Below, piece by piece: positions 11,649 to 22,520 of a stretch of 64,000 nucleotides of DNA. The DNA comes from Chrysophaeum taylorii. Its lineage: Eukaryota; Sar; Pelagophyceae; Pelagomonadales; Pelagomonadaceae. Position 1 is the first letter of the stretch, and every line of letters begins with the position of its first letter. Under the pieces are notes generated by a model. That model searched no databases. It was not told where the DNA came from and saw nothing but the letters and a program-made list of their open reading frames with translations. The DNA lies in NCBI GenBank assembly GCA_029834535.1, contig JAQMWT010000025.1, positions 62,001 to 126,000 of the forward strand, in the 5' to 3' direction. Made by a program: the position numbers and the translations under genes.

Positions 11649-12035
11649 GAAATCTAACTAACTAACTAACTAACTAACTAGTTAACTAACTAACTAACTT
11701 CAGACCTCTCCCGAGTCGAGTGACCCTAGGCATGGGAGCCAGAACATGGGAGCCAGGCCGCACCGGCAGGAGCCGGTGCGGGCGCACCGGCAGGAGCCGG
11801 TGCGGGATCTCAGAGGAAACAAATCGCGCAGTTGGGGCAGAGGCGAGGGACGAGGACGGACATGTTGATGGCGGACCCCCACTGCGCGCGGTCTTGTGCG
11901 AGGTCGTGCAAAAGCGTCCCAGGCCGCGAACGTGTCGGTACACGAACAATCAACCTGTCCGTCGCGTTCTGTCCAACCGAGTGAACCCTATCCCAGCGCG
12001 GACTTTCCGGGTGCTATCCGGCCAGCCCGTGTGGG
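11649..12035 (-). mobile_element. LINE 3' end, copy A, with (TTAG)n tail
   Basis: Read on the minus strand this matches 16440-16784 over about 300 bp at high identity, including gctggctcccat, cgggagaggtctgaag and a (TTAG)n tail (here taac repeats at 11649-11698). One frame encodes L-A-Q-D-R-A-Q-W, which resembles the A-x-D-R-x-x-W-R segment at the C-terminus of LINE reverse-transcriptase proteins. A conserved 3' end plus a tetranucleotide tail is the hallmark of a non-LTR retrotransposon. This copy has an internal duplication of a 20-bp palindromic block (caccggcaggagccggtgcg, about 11760-11805). Confidence 0.65.
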
Positions 12036-12043
12036 GAAATCAG

Positions 12044-13627
12044 CGAAGATACCGGTGGTTGCGCACACGCTCCGCGGACGATATGACTCGACCCTCCGAT
12101 TGATCAAGGCTTATTTGCCTGAAGCAGAATGGTCATCGTCGATGTGTATAGCGTCTCCACCCTGCGTTCATTCCGCACTCTGCAACTTGACATCCAGAGA
12201 TGTTGCAAGGGTGTTATGGCCACTAACTGGTCGATGAAGCTGTGCAAAATGGCTGGCTTCATTATGTGGCTGATCGAACAGGAGGCGTCCATTATTTCTT
12301 ATATAGCGCGCTTACACCCTTACGTGTACGTCGTCAATTTTCATGATACCACGCCCACTCTGATGAGCTCTCGCGTGCGATTGTTGGTTTCCAGTCACCC
12401 ACTGCACTTGCAAGAGGCTCCGAAGACATGTGTGAACATGCAACAAAAATTTGCTGCAGCTTTAGGTTATGCTCATGAACGCCACCTGCTCCAGCTGAAT
12501 AATCTTGGCTCCTCCCGAGAAGCAACAGATACAGCCTACACCGTTACGCGGGTTCCTCTTCGTTTGGGACCGCATCGCTCGGACACTCAGCCTTTGACTC
12601 TCGAGATGACGGCCGAGTTGCCTACGATGCCGGTGGACCATGATTGGGCTAGCTTGTCTAAGACAGACTCGTTCAAACATTTCGCGTCTGTCGTCCCTCC
12701 AGACACTCTTGCGATTTTAGCAGTCGATCTGCACAACTCCGTGACCAGAGGTTTCCGCCAAAGTGCCGAAGTCCTGCGGACCGCGTTGGGCCCGACAGAT
12801 CGATCCTTTGAGCAGTATTTGCGAATCTCCGACACCACCTTTCGTCACGTACAGATTCCGCTGTTAAATACGCGTACTCGTGTCGTTAAGTGGGTGTCAA
12901 AGGATGATCTCCAGGATCCCACTAAATGGGAACCGCCAGAAGTCCCTATGCTTCCGCTTCCAACAGATGCGCCGGGGACGGCTCATGCTTTTTCTGCTGG
13001 GCCACCCCGACAATCAAAAGTGGACGTTCCGCCGGATCCTGAACCTGAACAGGAGCCGAAAGTAAGGAGCGAGCCGAATGTGCGCGTCAAAGGTGAAAAG
13101 ATCAATAAGAGCCACCATGAGGTGAGGTTCAAATACGAAGAAAAGTTCGATGTGCCATGGAAGGATGCGCCGCGCGATGCGGACGGTGTACCGTTACCGC
13201 AGACTCCCGAGCACGTCAAGGACAATGATGCGATGAAAGTCGTAATTCCGACGAAGGAATATGTCGAAAAGGTTGTTCGAGATCGGGGAATTCCCGACAA
13301 CCCGCATCTGGACGATGATGCGAAGATGATGTTGAGCCACTGCGTGCAATACGCGTGGGCTTTCTTTGATCCGATTATGAGACCCGTGGACTCGCCACCA
13401 GTTTCTCTACGATTTAAAGACGCAAACCCACGACCGATCAAGATGACGCCTTATACGTTGACGCCAGCAAAGCTCGAGTGTCTCAGAAAGCAGATCACTG
13501 AGTGGTGTCGCGATGGAGTCATCCGACCGGCGAACTCTCCGTGGGGATTCCCTGTACTGATGCTGCCTAAGAAGGGAGCAGAGGCCGGGACGTCGAATGC
13601 TTTTCGTGCCGCAGTTGACTTGCGTCA
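12044..13627 (+). pseudogene. Ty3/gypsy fragment: methyltransferase-like domain to start of RT
   Basis: Homologous throughout to 48125-49720 of the full-length element below. It starts in a methyltransferase-like domain: I-A-S-P-P-C-V-H-S-A (P-P-C at 12157-12165), a frameshift near 12200, W-L-I-E-Q (about 12272) and L-M-S-S-R-V-R (about 12362). It continues through a shared linker (F-D-V-P-W-K-D-A-P-R-D, about 13146) into the N-terminal RT motif V-I-R-P-A-N-S-P-W-G-F-P-V (about 13520-13560). Homology stops abruptly at A-V-D-L-R (13627), exactly where RT proper should begin, so the 3' side is truncated. The 5' side abuts LINE copy A. The linker frame of about 500 codons is intact, suggesting moderate age. 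Confidence 0.8.
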
Positions 13628-14214
13628 GTCACGCAGTTGACACTGTATAGACATTCTAGGGGGGTCTGTCTATCGGTGTCTATGTACACTCATGCGTCAT
13701 CGATGGGAAAATGTCTATTTGACAACTGTGCAAGCTGTGAGTCCAGAGTAGTGCCGCTAAGCGTGGTCACTCATGGCAGCTGGTTATTTTGGTGCTCTCA
13801 AGGAGCTTGGTAGGTGCATTGCCATGGAATGTACGAGTGGACGTACCCAAAATATTCCATAACACGTGTGCAAGAGTACAGGTTAGGCAACTTACACACA
13901 CATCAACATTAACATGACAATACGATACTATGAACAGGTGCAGACAAGGTTACACGATCACGTGTGCAAAATATGCTATATACAGCCCAATGGTAATGGC
14001 GTTATATTAACAAGCGTGTTTGCGTGGCGAGGCTGGACCGGCGCGGTAACAGTCCAAAACCCATAGGTTACGTGCACGCGTTGACACATGGCTTCTCAGG
14101 GACCCGCCTGTGCCCATAACCTGCAGAGCATTTGGCATGCAGTGGTAAGTCACCTGGGAAACCATCCCGTCTCATCATGAGCGTCTGGAAGTATTTAATT
14201 CGGGGAATAAAAGG
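13628..14214. other. no recognised feature
   Basis: Moderately AT-rich sequence with no convincing ORF or repeat. It separates the gypsy fragment from LINE copy B. Confidence 0.4.
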
Positions 14215-14516
14215 TTATGTAGGTTGCGGCGTAGGTTGGCACCCATTCGCCTCCCGGACGGGCCGGTTGGCAGCCGGAACGTTCGCAGTGGGACGGGGTA
14301 TGGCCGGGGGGGCGCAGACGGAAGGTTATCGACGAGTTGGTTGTCAGTCACATCGCGGTCTCCTCGTCGCATGGCGACAAGCTTGATGATCACTCTCCGC
14401 CGACCCACCTTTCGGCGCCCCTCGTCTACAGGCCCGTGATTCCGGACTGGCTCCTGTCGGTCCGGCCTGGCTCCCATGCTCGGGAGAGGTCTGAAGTTAG
14501 TTAGTTAGTTAGTTAT
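14215..14516 (+). mobile_element. LINE 3' end, copy B (divergent), with (TTAG)n tail
   Basis: The terminal 40 bp (ggcctggctcccatgctcgggagaggtctgaag plus ttag repeats) is nearly identical to copies A and C. The interior follows the same plan (cgggccggttggcagccggaac corresponds to cgggctggccggttagcacccgg of copy C) but is much more diverged. It is therefore a related subfamily rather than a duplicate. Orientation matches copy C and is opposite to copy A. Confidence 0.6.
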
Positions 14517-15260
14517 GAAAGGTTATGTTCCCTGTATCCTCAGAACACGACAGGCGGCATCTAGAACTAAACGAGAAAGGTTAAGTGTATAGTGCTACAT
14601 ACCTCGGGACGCGCTAGACCATGATGATGAGCTTGAGCACAAATCAGAGGACTAATTGACTGTGTAGAAAGGAAGAAGAAGGGTAAGGAAGAGATCACGT
14701 TCTCAACGGACGGATAAGGGTAAGAGGCAGCAGATTTCCCTGCAAACCGATTTGGTTAAACGGTCATATCTCTTCGTGGGATAACGCTGCCGCTCAGTCA
14801 CATCGTCGCACTCTTACTAGCCCAACTTTAGTCACCATAGAATCTCATTCCTATGGCCACTCTCACTATTCGCCTTTCGATCAATCATTGGTCTGCTGTA
14901 CAATTCACGACTGCCTGACCCATGATCCCTACTACTGTTATCAGTTAGACCACCCGTTCTACTACGAGGATCCCTCAGCCACTTAGGATATATCCACCCG
15001 CACGCACCGTCGTCCTATGTCACGGAAGACCCACGACTTAATGGATGCGACTCTCGACTTCAACGATGACACTAGTACACTCGCTTATTCTTCACGGTGC
15101 TTTCATTACATCCTTCTTTCATCAGTCACTGAACAAGATGATGATCTGCTATCTAGTACTGAATTCGCCATATTTCACCATTAGCCCGCCTAGCATCTTC
15201 TTCCGCGTTCCCTCTTCTATACGATCGATGCTTTCCCCCTTTTCGATTGTGCGCCTCTTC
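14517..15260. other. no recognised feature
   Basis: AT-richer sequence without a convincing ORF. Nothing identifies it as part of the neighbouring Helitron or LINE copies. Confidence 0.4.
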
Positions 15261-16318
15261 CTAACTACTAATCGACAGATGTTTGTCTGTCTGTCTGTTT
15301 GTTTGTTTGTCTGTCTGTTTGTCCCTCGATTTAGGGTAAGGATCAGGTAGGCGCGAGAGTAAGGATCAGGTAGAAGCGAGAGCCAGACAGTGATCCTCCA
15401 AGCCGTCTACGGCGACCTCGCAGACTATTTCCACGACCCGCGGCGGCTCTTTCAGCGCGCCATTCTCACGCCCCGTCGAAACGATGTTGTCGATGCTGAC
15501 AACGCGCGCATGACCGCGGCCTTTTTTTTCCCGAAGACGAGGCGTCGGAGTTCTTTTCGGCCGACTAGGTTGGGTCGGAAGCCGACGCCTCGCTCTTTAC
15601 AGTCGAGTTTTGAACTCCCTGACAACCAACGGCATGCTGACTTTGATCGCGAGCTTAAAGTCTTCGCAACCTCGACCCGTCGCACGGCCACTGCAACGGT
15701 ACCAGATACATGATCGATCGTGTCGTTGTCACCGAGGCTCCTCCAACCTGTATCCCGTAAGGCCCGCCGACGCCAAACGATCACCAAGAGCCAGGGCCAG
15801 ACGCCCCGCGAGGTCGGCGTCCTCTTGCCCACAAGCCCGTCTTCTGTCACGTCCAGCTCTACGTGGCTCTCTGTCGATCGGCAACCCCGAGAATATGCTC
15901 TTCTGAGTCGACGACTCCACCCTACCTCACACGTGCTCCGCAATACCGATAAGCCCCCTCCCGGCGTCTACACGCGCACTGTAGGTGAACTTACTGGGAC
16001 CAGGTGAACTAACTGGGGTTTGAGATTGGGATAGGTGAATATAGTGACCAGGTGAACTTACTGGGACCAGGTGAACATACTGGGGTTTTAGAGCAAATAG
16101 AGCAAAGGGTTTTTAGAGTAAACTCACTCAAAGGTAGGCGGGCGCGTGCGGATCGAAGCAGCTTAGATTGGCGGAGGCGAGAGCGACGAGCTCAAAGGAG
16201 TTGGTGTGAGCTAGGTGAACTTACTGACCAGGTGAACTTATATGAAACTTACTGGGAACCAGGTGAACTTACTGGGGTTAGAGATTGGGACTAGGTGAAC
16301 TTACTGGCCTGCACTTGT
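15261..16318 (+). mobile_element. Helitron fragment, copy 1 (3' part of Pif1-like helicase)
   Basis: About 1.05 kb repeated at 53390-54417 with high identity. It begins with a tgtctgtctgtt-type microsatellite. It then encodes, across frame breaks, the C-terminal part of a Helitron Pif1-like helicase: F-Q-R-A-I-L-T-P-R-R-N-D-V-V-D (about 15450-15495), T-N-G-M-L near 15620, and K-S-Q-G-Q-T (about 15790-15810), the signature of helicase motif V/VI. Downstream is a short-period array of aggtgaacttactgggacc variants (about 15980-16300), then a shared end cctgcacttgt. The helicase of a Helitron unwinds DNA during rolling-circle transposition. This copy is non-functional. Confidence 0.8.
15980..16310. 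repeat. degenerate minisatellite, unit about aggtgaacttactgggacc
   Basis: Seven or more imperfect copies of aggtgaacttactgg(g)acc / actggggtttgagattggga occur at irregular spacing. The same array follows the helicase fragment of copy 2 (about 54100-54410), so it travels with the Helitron 3' end. Confidence 0.7.
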
Positions 16319-16394
16319 CTTGCATTATCCTTTTCATTTTGTTTCCCCTAACCCTGAAATCGCTAACCGTTGGTTGCGATGGAGGGCGGCGCCT

Positions 16395-16784
16395 AACACG
16401 CTTGCTCCCTGCGGCGGCCCCGGCCGTCCCGGAGTGAGACGGTGCCTGCTCTCCTCTCGGGCTGGCCGGTTAGCACCCGGAAAGTCCGCGCTGGGATGGG
16501 GTTCGCTCGATTGGGCAGAACGCGACGGACAGGTCGATTGTTCGTGGACGAACACGTCCGCGGCCTGCGTCGCTTTTGCACGACCTCGCACAAGACCGCG
16601 CGCAGTGGCGGTCCACCATCAACAAGTCCATCCTCGTCCCTCTGCCCCAACTGCGTGATTTCCCTCTTGGATTCCGTACCGGCTCCTGCCGGTCCGGCCT
16701 GGCTCCCAATCTCGGGAGAGGTCTGAAGTTAGTTAGTTAGTTAGTTAGTTATTTAGTTAGTTAGTTAGTTAGTTAGTTCCCCTT
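16395..16784 (+). mobile_element. LINE 3' end, copy C, with (TTAG)n tail
   Basis: One frame encodes L-H-D-L-A-Q-D-R-A-Q-W-R-S-T-I-N (about 16573-16625), matching the conserved C-terminal tail of LINE RT proteins. The conserved 3' end ...ggcctggctcccaatctcgggagaggtctgaag is followed by 13 or so ttag units with one ttat variant (about 16729-16784). It lies directly after Helitron copy 1. Truncated at the 5' side, as LINE copies usually are. Confidence 0.65.
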
Positions 16785-17456
16785 TCAACCTATTCCACGT
16801 TCTACTTTGCGCTCTGTCTCCTTTCTCACTCACACTCACCTGTAACTCCGCTCTCCTCAATCTCTTTCGTGTACTTCGCACACTTCTCATTCAACGCCTC
16901 CTCACAACTCAACGTTTATTTGTCTTTGGCCAGACATTTGTTTTGTTTGTTCCAGATTTCGCTCATCACCGAGTTCTTCAATCGGCGAGGTCGTAGAGAT
17001 AGGATGTTTGATTTAGGGTTAGAACCCCCCCTCCCCCACCCCACTCACACTTACACCCAATAAATAACCAATAAAATCACTGTGTCGAACACCGTGCCGC
17101 TCTTTGTGCCGGTAGAGACAGGGCGTTAAAGACGGCACTACCACTTCCATCATTCTCTACCAGTAACAGCACAGTGATTTTTCCTGTCTATAATAACGGA
17201 ACGAAGGCATCGAGCAACTTAAAAAATCCACCCCTCGTGAGTGATCTGCCAGCCCTAGGTGGAGGAGGACTCAAAAACAGCACGGTCGCGGATCGCCGGA
17301 TACATCTTCTTGTCATTCTCCTAGTTAAAACTCCCGGAAGGAAGATTCTTCTTCTTCAAAGACGTCAACACTCCAAGCCTTTCGTGCGTAGCTCCCTATT
17401 ATTCGAGAGAAAAAAAAGCTTCGTCGTCGTAGAGACACCGACCTACCTACCTTCCT
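16785..17456. other. no recognised feature; 3' flank of U-box gene
   Basis: Low-complexity pyrimidine-rich stretches (about 16785-16870 and 17025-17060) and no convincing ORF. Confidence 0.4.
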
Positions 17457-18311
17457 CTACGTGTAGATTTTAAGACGGCGAAGCTTACGGAGATCGGCCC
17501 TGAGAGCGGGGCCGATGCGGTTGAAGCCGAGGCGGAGCGTCGAAAGTGTATGGTTGGTCTCGAGGGCCACCTTGAGGTGGATCGCGCCCTCGTCGCCGAT
17601 GTTGTTCCACATGAGTCCGAGGGTCTGGAGTGCGCAGTTTGTCCCGAGAGCGGCGGAAATTACCCTCGCGCCACGGTCGCCGATATTGTTGAGGCTCAGG
17701 TTGAGATTGGTGAGATTTCCGAGATTTGCCGCGATCCTCGCTGCACCCACGTCGCCGACGCGATTCCCTCTGAGGTCCAGACTTGTGATCTTGGACTTTC
17801 CCAAGCAAGCGGCGAGTACCGAAACGCCTTCGTCGCCAACGTCGTTGCCTTCGAGCGACAGCGACGTGAGCGCTGTCTCGCGCGTCCCGAGCGTCGACGC
17901 GAGTCTCCCCACATCCTTAACGCCGTCCAGCTTGAGCTCGGTAGTCTCGTCGTCGAGGACCGGCGCGTCGACCGGCACTCGGCTTTCGTCGATCGGCTCC
18001 GGCGGCGTCTTCTCTGGCAGCGCCTCAAGATGACGTGAATGACCTGCCGAGCGCCAGCGGTCGATCGCGGATTTGAGAGGCCGGTTCGGCGCGAACCGCA
18101 GCGGCTCGCAGTGCTCGATGTTGGATATGGGGTCTCTTTTCGGGTATCGCGCTAGCCATCGTTCCAATTCGGACCGTTCGAAGCACCGACCAGTTTCCGT
18201 GAAAAGGGTCACGGGGTCCTCCATCACTTCCAGAGTCAGCGGACACTTGAACTCGTCCGGTGGAATCTCCTCCTCCTCCTTGATTTCACCCAAAGTCGTC
18301 GAGACCATCAT
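17457..18311 (-). CDS. U-box / leucine-rich repeat protein (probable E3 ubiquitin ligase), 284 aa
   Basis: Single exon, starting at an ATG-ATG pair whose first base is 18311. Residues about 15-90 form a U-box: F-K-C-P-L-T-L-E-V-M-E-D-P-V followed by the E-R-S-E-L-E-R-W-L helix and N-x-P-L-K-S-A-I-D-R-W. A U-box binds E2 enzymes and promotes ubiquitin transfer. Residues about 125-280 are ribonuclease-inhibitor type LRRs with five or so L-x-L-x-x-N-x-I/V-G-D-x-G-A units, presumably for substrate binding. This compact U-box plus RI-LRR layout is unlike the plant U-box/ARM proteins. A CCTTACCCTAATCC motif lies about 8 bp upstream of the ATG, implying a very short 5' leader. Confidence 0.85.
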   Translation of the reverse strand: MMVSTTLGEIKEEEEIPPDEFKCPLTLEVMEDPVTLFTETGRCFERSELERWLARYPKRDPISNIEHCEPLRFAPNRPLKSAIDRWRSAGHSRHLEALPEKTPPEPIDESRVPVDAPVLDDETTELKLDGVKDVGRLASTLGTRETALTSLSLEGNDVGDEGVSVLAACLGKSKITSLDLRGNRVGDVGAARIAANLGNLTNLNLSLNNIGDRGARVISAALGTNCALQTLGLMWNNIGDEGAIHLKVALETNHTLSTLRLGFNRIGPALRADLRKLRRLKIYT

Positions 18312-18318
18312 TCCTATA

Positions 18319-18332
18319 GGATTAGGGTAAGG
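18319..18332 (-). promoter_or_regulatory. CCTTACCCTAATCC motif upstream of U-box gene
   Basis: Read on the minus strand, it ends 7 bp before the ATG. The same core is found upstream of several other genes here (54433, 54803, 24883, 63716) and inside the gypsy LTR. It resembles a telo-box and may mark the transcription start. Confidence 0.45.
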
Positions 18333-19050
18333 CTCAATGTCGTCGTCCCTTCATTCAGAACACCCTGGATTTTTTTTTGTTTAATTTTTGGCGCAGTACA
18401 TCATCAAGGTCACACTTGTCATTCTTCTCTTAGGCAAGGCGAAGTTCCTCGCTTGCCAGCGCGCGTTGCGAGTAGCGCACGCTCACGAGGAGGCTAAGTT
18501 GTTGTATAGCGCGAAGCAAGATGAAAGATGATTTGGCGAAGGTACTACTCGTGAAGAGGCTCAAGTCTGAAAACCCAAGTCGGACGGAACAAGAGCTCAT
18601 GCATGGCTGCGAACACGAGCCGGCGGTACAAGAGCTTCGACATCGATAACTACGAGATCCCTAGAGGGCTGCAGTCCCCCGCGTTTGTTTGCTGATAGGA
18701 ACTTCTTCTTCTTCTTCTTGGGCTAAGTCGTCTAGTGTCCAGACCGCCGCATGATCAAGGCGGGCATCCTGCGCCGGCAGGCCTTTATTGACGGCGCTCA
18801 CTGCATCGAAAACAAACAGGTGATGATTTCAGTGACCGGCCGTTATGCCAACAACCACCTGATGATGATATCCACTTCGCCGTGGACCACGACCGAGTCC
18901 GCGGAATCGATCGGCAACGTCATCCATCATCAAACTGACCGTCGCGAGCATCCCGCAGATATATAAATAAATAAGTAAAACACTCCGGGATTCGTCATAC
19001 TACAGGAAATCAAAAGGGAGGCCTCACTCATAGCGCACGTAAAACCGTGA
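18333..19050. other. no recognised feature
   Basis: Upstream region of the U-box gene; no ORF with recognisable content. Confidence 0.4.
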
Positions 19051-21850
19051 GTGACTTCGCCAGCATCCTTTGATTCCTCGTCTAATTCCGATTCCTGCGC
19101 AGCAGCATACGCCCGAGGCCGACGCCTTCTCGTGCAGTCAGTCTTCGATGAGCTGTTTAGTCACGTACTACTCTTCATGAATACGCCCTATTTATTCACA
19201 GTGAATCACGGCAGCAGGAAGTTACATCGCAAAACTCGCGGAATCCGGGGACGCCAAAATAATATTCCGTCGCTTTGTTGAGGGAGGCGCCTTCGAAGAC
19301 GGCTAGCGACGCTTTGCATGTCCAGCTTTCTGCTAAAGGCCAGCGTTGGGCGAGTCATAATCTCCTCGTGGCATTGAGGTTTTTGGCGCTTGCCATTCGG
19401 CGCGCATATGCGCGAAGAAATGTCAACGGCCAAGAAGCGGACACCCTCACACTGTTAGACGGGCCACTCCTTGCCGCGAGTACAGACCCGGCAGAGGCCT
19501 TCAACAAGAAGCACATCAACGCTCGGTTACGCAACGGGGTCATGTCCCTCTAGACCTTGTTCGCCGAGGAGGTAAAGAGTTTTACGCGGATAAGAGCGCA
19601 GAGGCCGTCCGGTGCTCAAAATCCGGCGAGAGGCTCGCGCGAGTGTTCCTCGTGTTCGGACGTGCATCTTGTTGCGTCATTAATTTCGTCTTGTCTTCGA
19701 TCAAAGTTGTGTAGTATTTCCCCGCAGACAAGCTCATCAACCCTCTCAAATAATACGTAATACGGACCTTCGTCTTTTCGGATCAAACTTCTTCCGTTGT
19801 TATGTTCAAACTTATCGGGTTGTAATAACCAAACATAATCGTGAACCGTAGGCCCCAATTCAAGAATGATGCCCAAGTCAAGATTGGAAAATCCAGACTC
19901 ACATAATCAGAGTTCAGTCTTAAGGCGGCGGCGCTGGGGCCAATAAGGGGACGTTCTTGGTGTATGTCAAAGGTGACGACAAGCGGCAACTTACGTCCAT
20001 CGTTGTTCTCGGACAGAAGGGATACGCGAATTTTGAAGATTGTGAGCAACTCGACGACACACTTTCTTGTAGCTGTGGCAACTACGCGCTCTCTCGCTTA
20101 CCGTCTGCATGATTGGAGCTCAGCTAGCTCGCGGTGAGCCTGTTGAGGATCTCCATCCACTTTGGACCACGACGCAGCGTTGGGAAAATCAGTGTCGGGT
20201 CGGGGGGCCGTTTCCGATTACAAACGCGATGGAGATTGAATCGGCACAAGAAGCAATTGAAGCCGAATGCAAAGAAGGGGATGAGGAGTTCGAGCCCTGG
20301 CTGCCTTCCACGATCGGGCCCCGACGGACGGGCAGGTCAAAGAACGACCAACGCCAAGAATCCTCGCTGCGGAAGAATACGGTTCGAAAAAGGACCGGAC
20401 GCGTGGTCGAAAAGAAATAGGCCAAGAGGCTCGCCGGGTTGTACCCAGAAGGAGCTGCTACCCGGGCCGCCAGTAAAAAGCGGAAGAAAGGAGCCGGCAA
20501 ACCCACCCCCAAACAAACGACAACTACAGCGGCACCTCCATCGTTCAGTGCATCAGAAGAAGAAGAAGAAGAAGAAGAAGAAGAAGCACCAGCCGCGGCA
20601 GTAGGATCGTTGGATAATGCCGCCAGTGCTGACGGCGCCGTTAGCCTTATAAGTAACGTCACAAGCGACAACCTACGGAGCTATCCGCGCTTACCGAGCC
20701 TCCCGCTCTTACCGAGCCCCCGAGCAAGCGGCAGAAAGAGTCGTCTACAAGCTCGTTTCCTCCGTGGTGGCGAACAGACAAAGAAGCGTGCGACCGTGCG
20801 CGCGCTGAGCTCACCGCTGCCCTCGTTAAGCTTATGGCGCGCGGAAGGAGTGGCATATCAGTCCGGGTGATGGCTTCTGACGTGCCGTATTCTGCTGCGC
20901 AGCCTAAACACTACGTTCCAGAAACAGTCACCTACTACAAAAATAACTTCACCGTCACGCACGACAACGGGGACGATACGGAGCAGTTTGATGCGAATGA
21001 CGAAGACAAGGGAATTCTTGCCGAGCTGAGTAGTAGTGGGCTACTTCTTACCTTTCGAGGACGATTCGGTGCGATATGTGTATAGCCTGTGTTCAAATAA
21101 TGTGTGTTTTTAAGGGAGTGTCCAAGAGTGTTTGCAGCAGCCAGATCGTGTGACCCACGGTCCTATCGAGCATGTACACCCAACACACTCGACACGGAAA
21201 CAACAGGCTTAGCGCAGGAATCCTCTCAATCAGGACGTCCTACGCGCGCTCAACCGGCCAGAAAGCCTCGCTCCAAGAAAAGGAGCCAGTGCGCCATGTT
21301 CTCCACTTGTTCAACAACAATGCACACAGGTGACTTGTTTATTTCCAAGCTCCCGCGTCAACTTCAAATCCATGGTTCATTTACGCCCGGGGGGCACTTC
21401 GACATAGCTATGTGGTTGCCTCGACGAGACCGCCAACGACAACCTCCACAACACTACCCTCCTTAGAACGAACATGTGATGCGCGCTCTCGACCCTGAAT
21501 CGATTCGCAAAGACGCTCTCCCTCTCGGATTTAGGGATCCAGAATGGGGTGATCCGTCTCTATACCTTTGTCATTTGACGCCCGCCTGTGTGCCTAAGAA
21601 TATCGGACGACCACGGCAACAGCACCATGGTGAGTCGCTGTTTGGGATGCTCCTACGATGGAAGGTGCGAGAATGGGCCCAGCTTAACCGCGCCAAGCCG
21701 TGGGAAACTGCTGGTGAGGCCGCGTGTCGCTGCCCTCAATACGCGAAGCTCCTCGCGTATCGCCGCGCTGTCTTAGGATCTCCTTCTAAGGCGGTCATGG
21801 GTGGATGCCCATGCCGTGCGTGCAACGCCACGGTAGTAGAATCGTAGCTG
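19051..21850 (+). pseudogene. decayed unknown element or gene region
   Basis: A series of plus-strand open stretches with natural-looking composition and frame changes: 19275-19553 (ending in A-F-N-K-K-H-I-N-A-R-L), 20109-20420, 20560-21085 (acidic E-run encoded by a gaa repeat at about 20563-20585, then V-T-Y-Y-K-N-N-F-T-V-T-H-D-N-G-D-D) and 21476-21847 (Cys-rich C-terminus R-C-P-Q-Y and C-P-C-R-A-C). I do not recognise a family. The part at about 21230-21640 is homologous at DNA level to 57280-57610, so at least this section belongs to a dispersed repeat. Confidence 0.35.
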
Positions 21851-22520
21851 CAGCACCTAGCTCTCGTACTTAACGCATTTTCTTACCAATCACACGCCCT
21901 CTTAAAGTGCCTCATTAAGCTTGATTGTAAAGTTTTTGATCAATACTATGGAAGTTTGAGTAGAGATCAAACTTGTTGACCAAACTTTGGGTAATGAATA
22001 ACCAAACTTACATGGTCATTAATCACACTCGAATGCTCGATTGATCAAACAACTTAATGCAACTTCGGAGTGACCAAACTTAACTGATAAAACTTTAGCG
22101 AATGTGATCTAATTTATAAAATTTCCACCACAAACAACCACTATATTGATGATCAAACTTCGAAGAAATTGACCAAACTTTCTGATCAAACTTGACCGAT
22201 CGTTTTTATTAACAAAGAGTGACGACACTTAAAACAATTTACAAAATGCGTCGTGACATATAAAATTTAAATGCAAGAGCGGTGACATTTATGATAATTA
22301 AACATCAAAAAATGATACATATAAAAATTACGAATGAAATTGACATTTATAGCATTTAATTATATTTTTTGACACACATTACACAATTTACGAAAAAAAG
22401 TAGTGACACTTATAACTTTTTTTTTGTACGAAAAATGACACTTATAACCACCACCACCACCACCAGCAAATATACTAAAATTTTACTTACGACAAATGTG
22501 ATATGACATGTATAGACACC
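21851..22520. repeat. AT-rich block of caaactt and tgacacttata repeats
   Basis: Strongly AT-rich compared with its surroundings. The first half (about 21930-22200) contains roughly ten copies of gatcaaactt / gaccaaactt at irregular spacing. The second half (about 22215-22450) contains copies of (g)tgacacttataa / tgacatttat. There is no ORF. A short ccaccacca run is at about 22450-22465. Confidence 0.7.

Noticed and set aside
15980-16310. CRISPR-like short repeats
   Set aside because: Units vary, spacing is irregular, there are no unique constant-length spacers, and the same array recurs at 54.1-54.4 kb attached to the same Helitron fragment.
17515-18038. Plus-strand open frames opposite the U-box/LRR gene
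   Set aside because: The minus strand has an intact gene with two recognised domains; the plus-strand frames are reverse complements of LRR codons.
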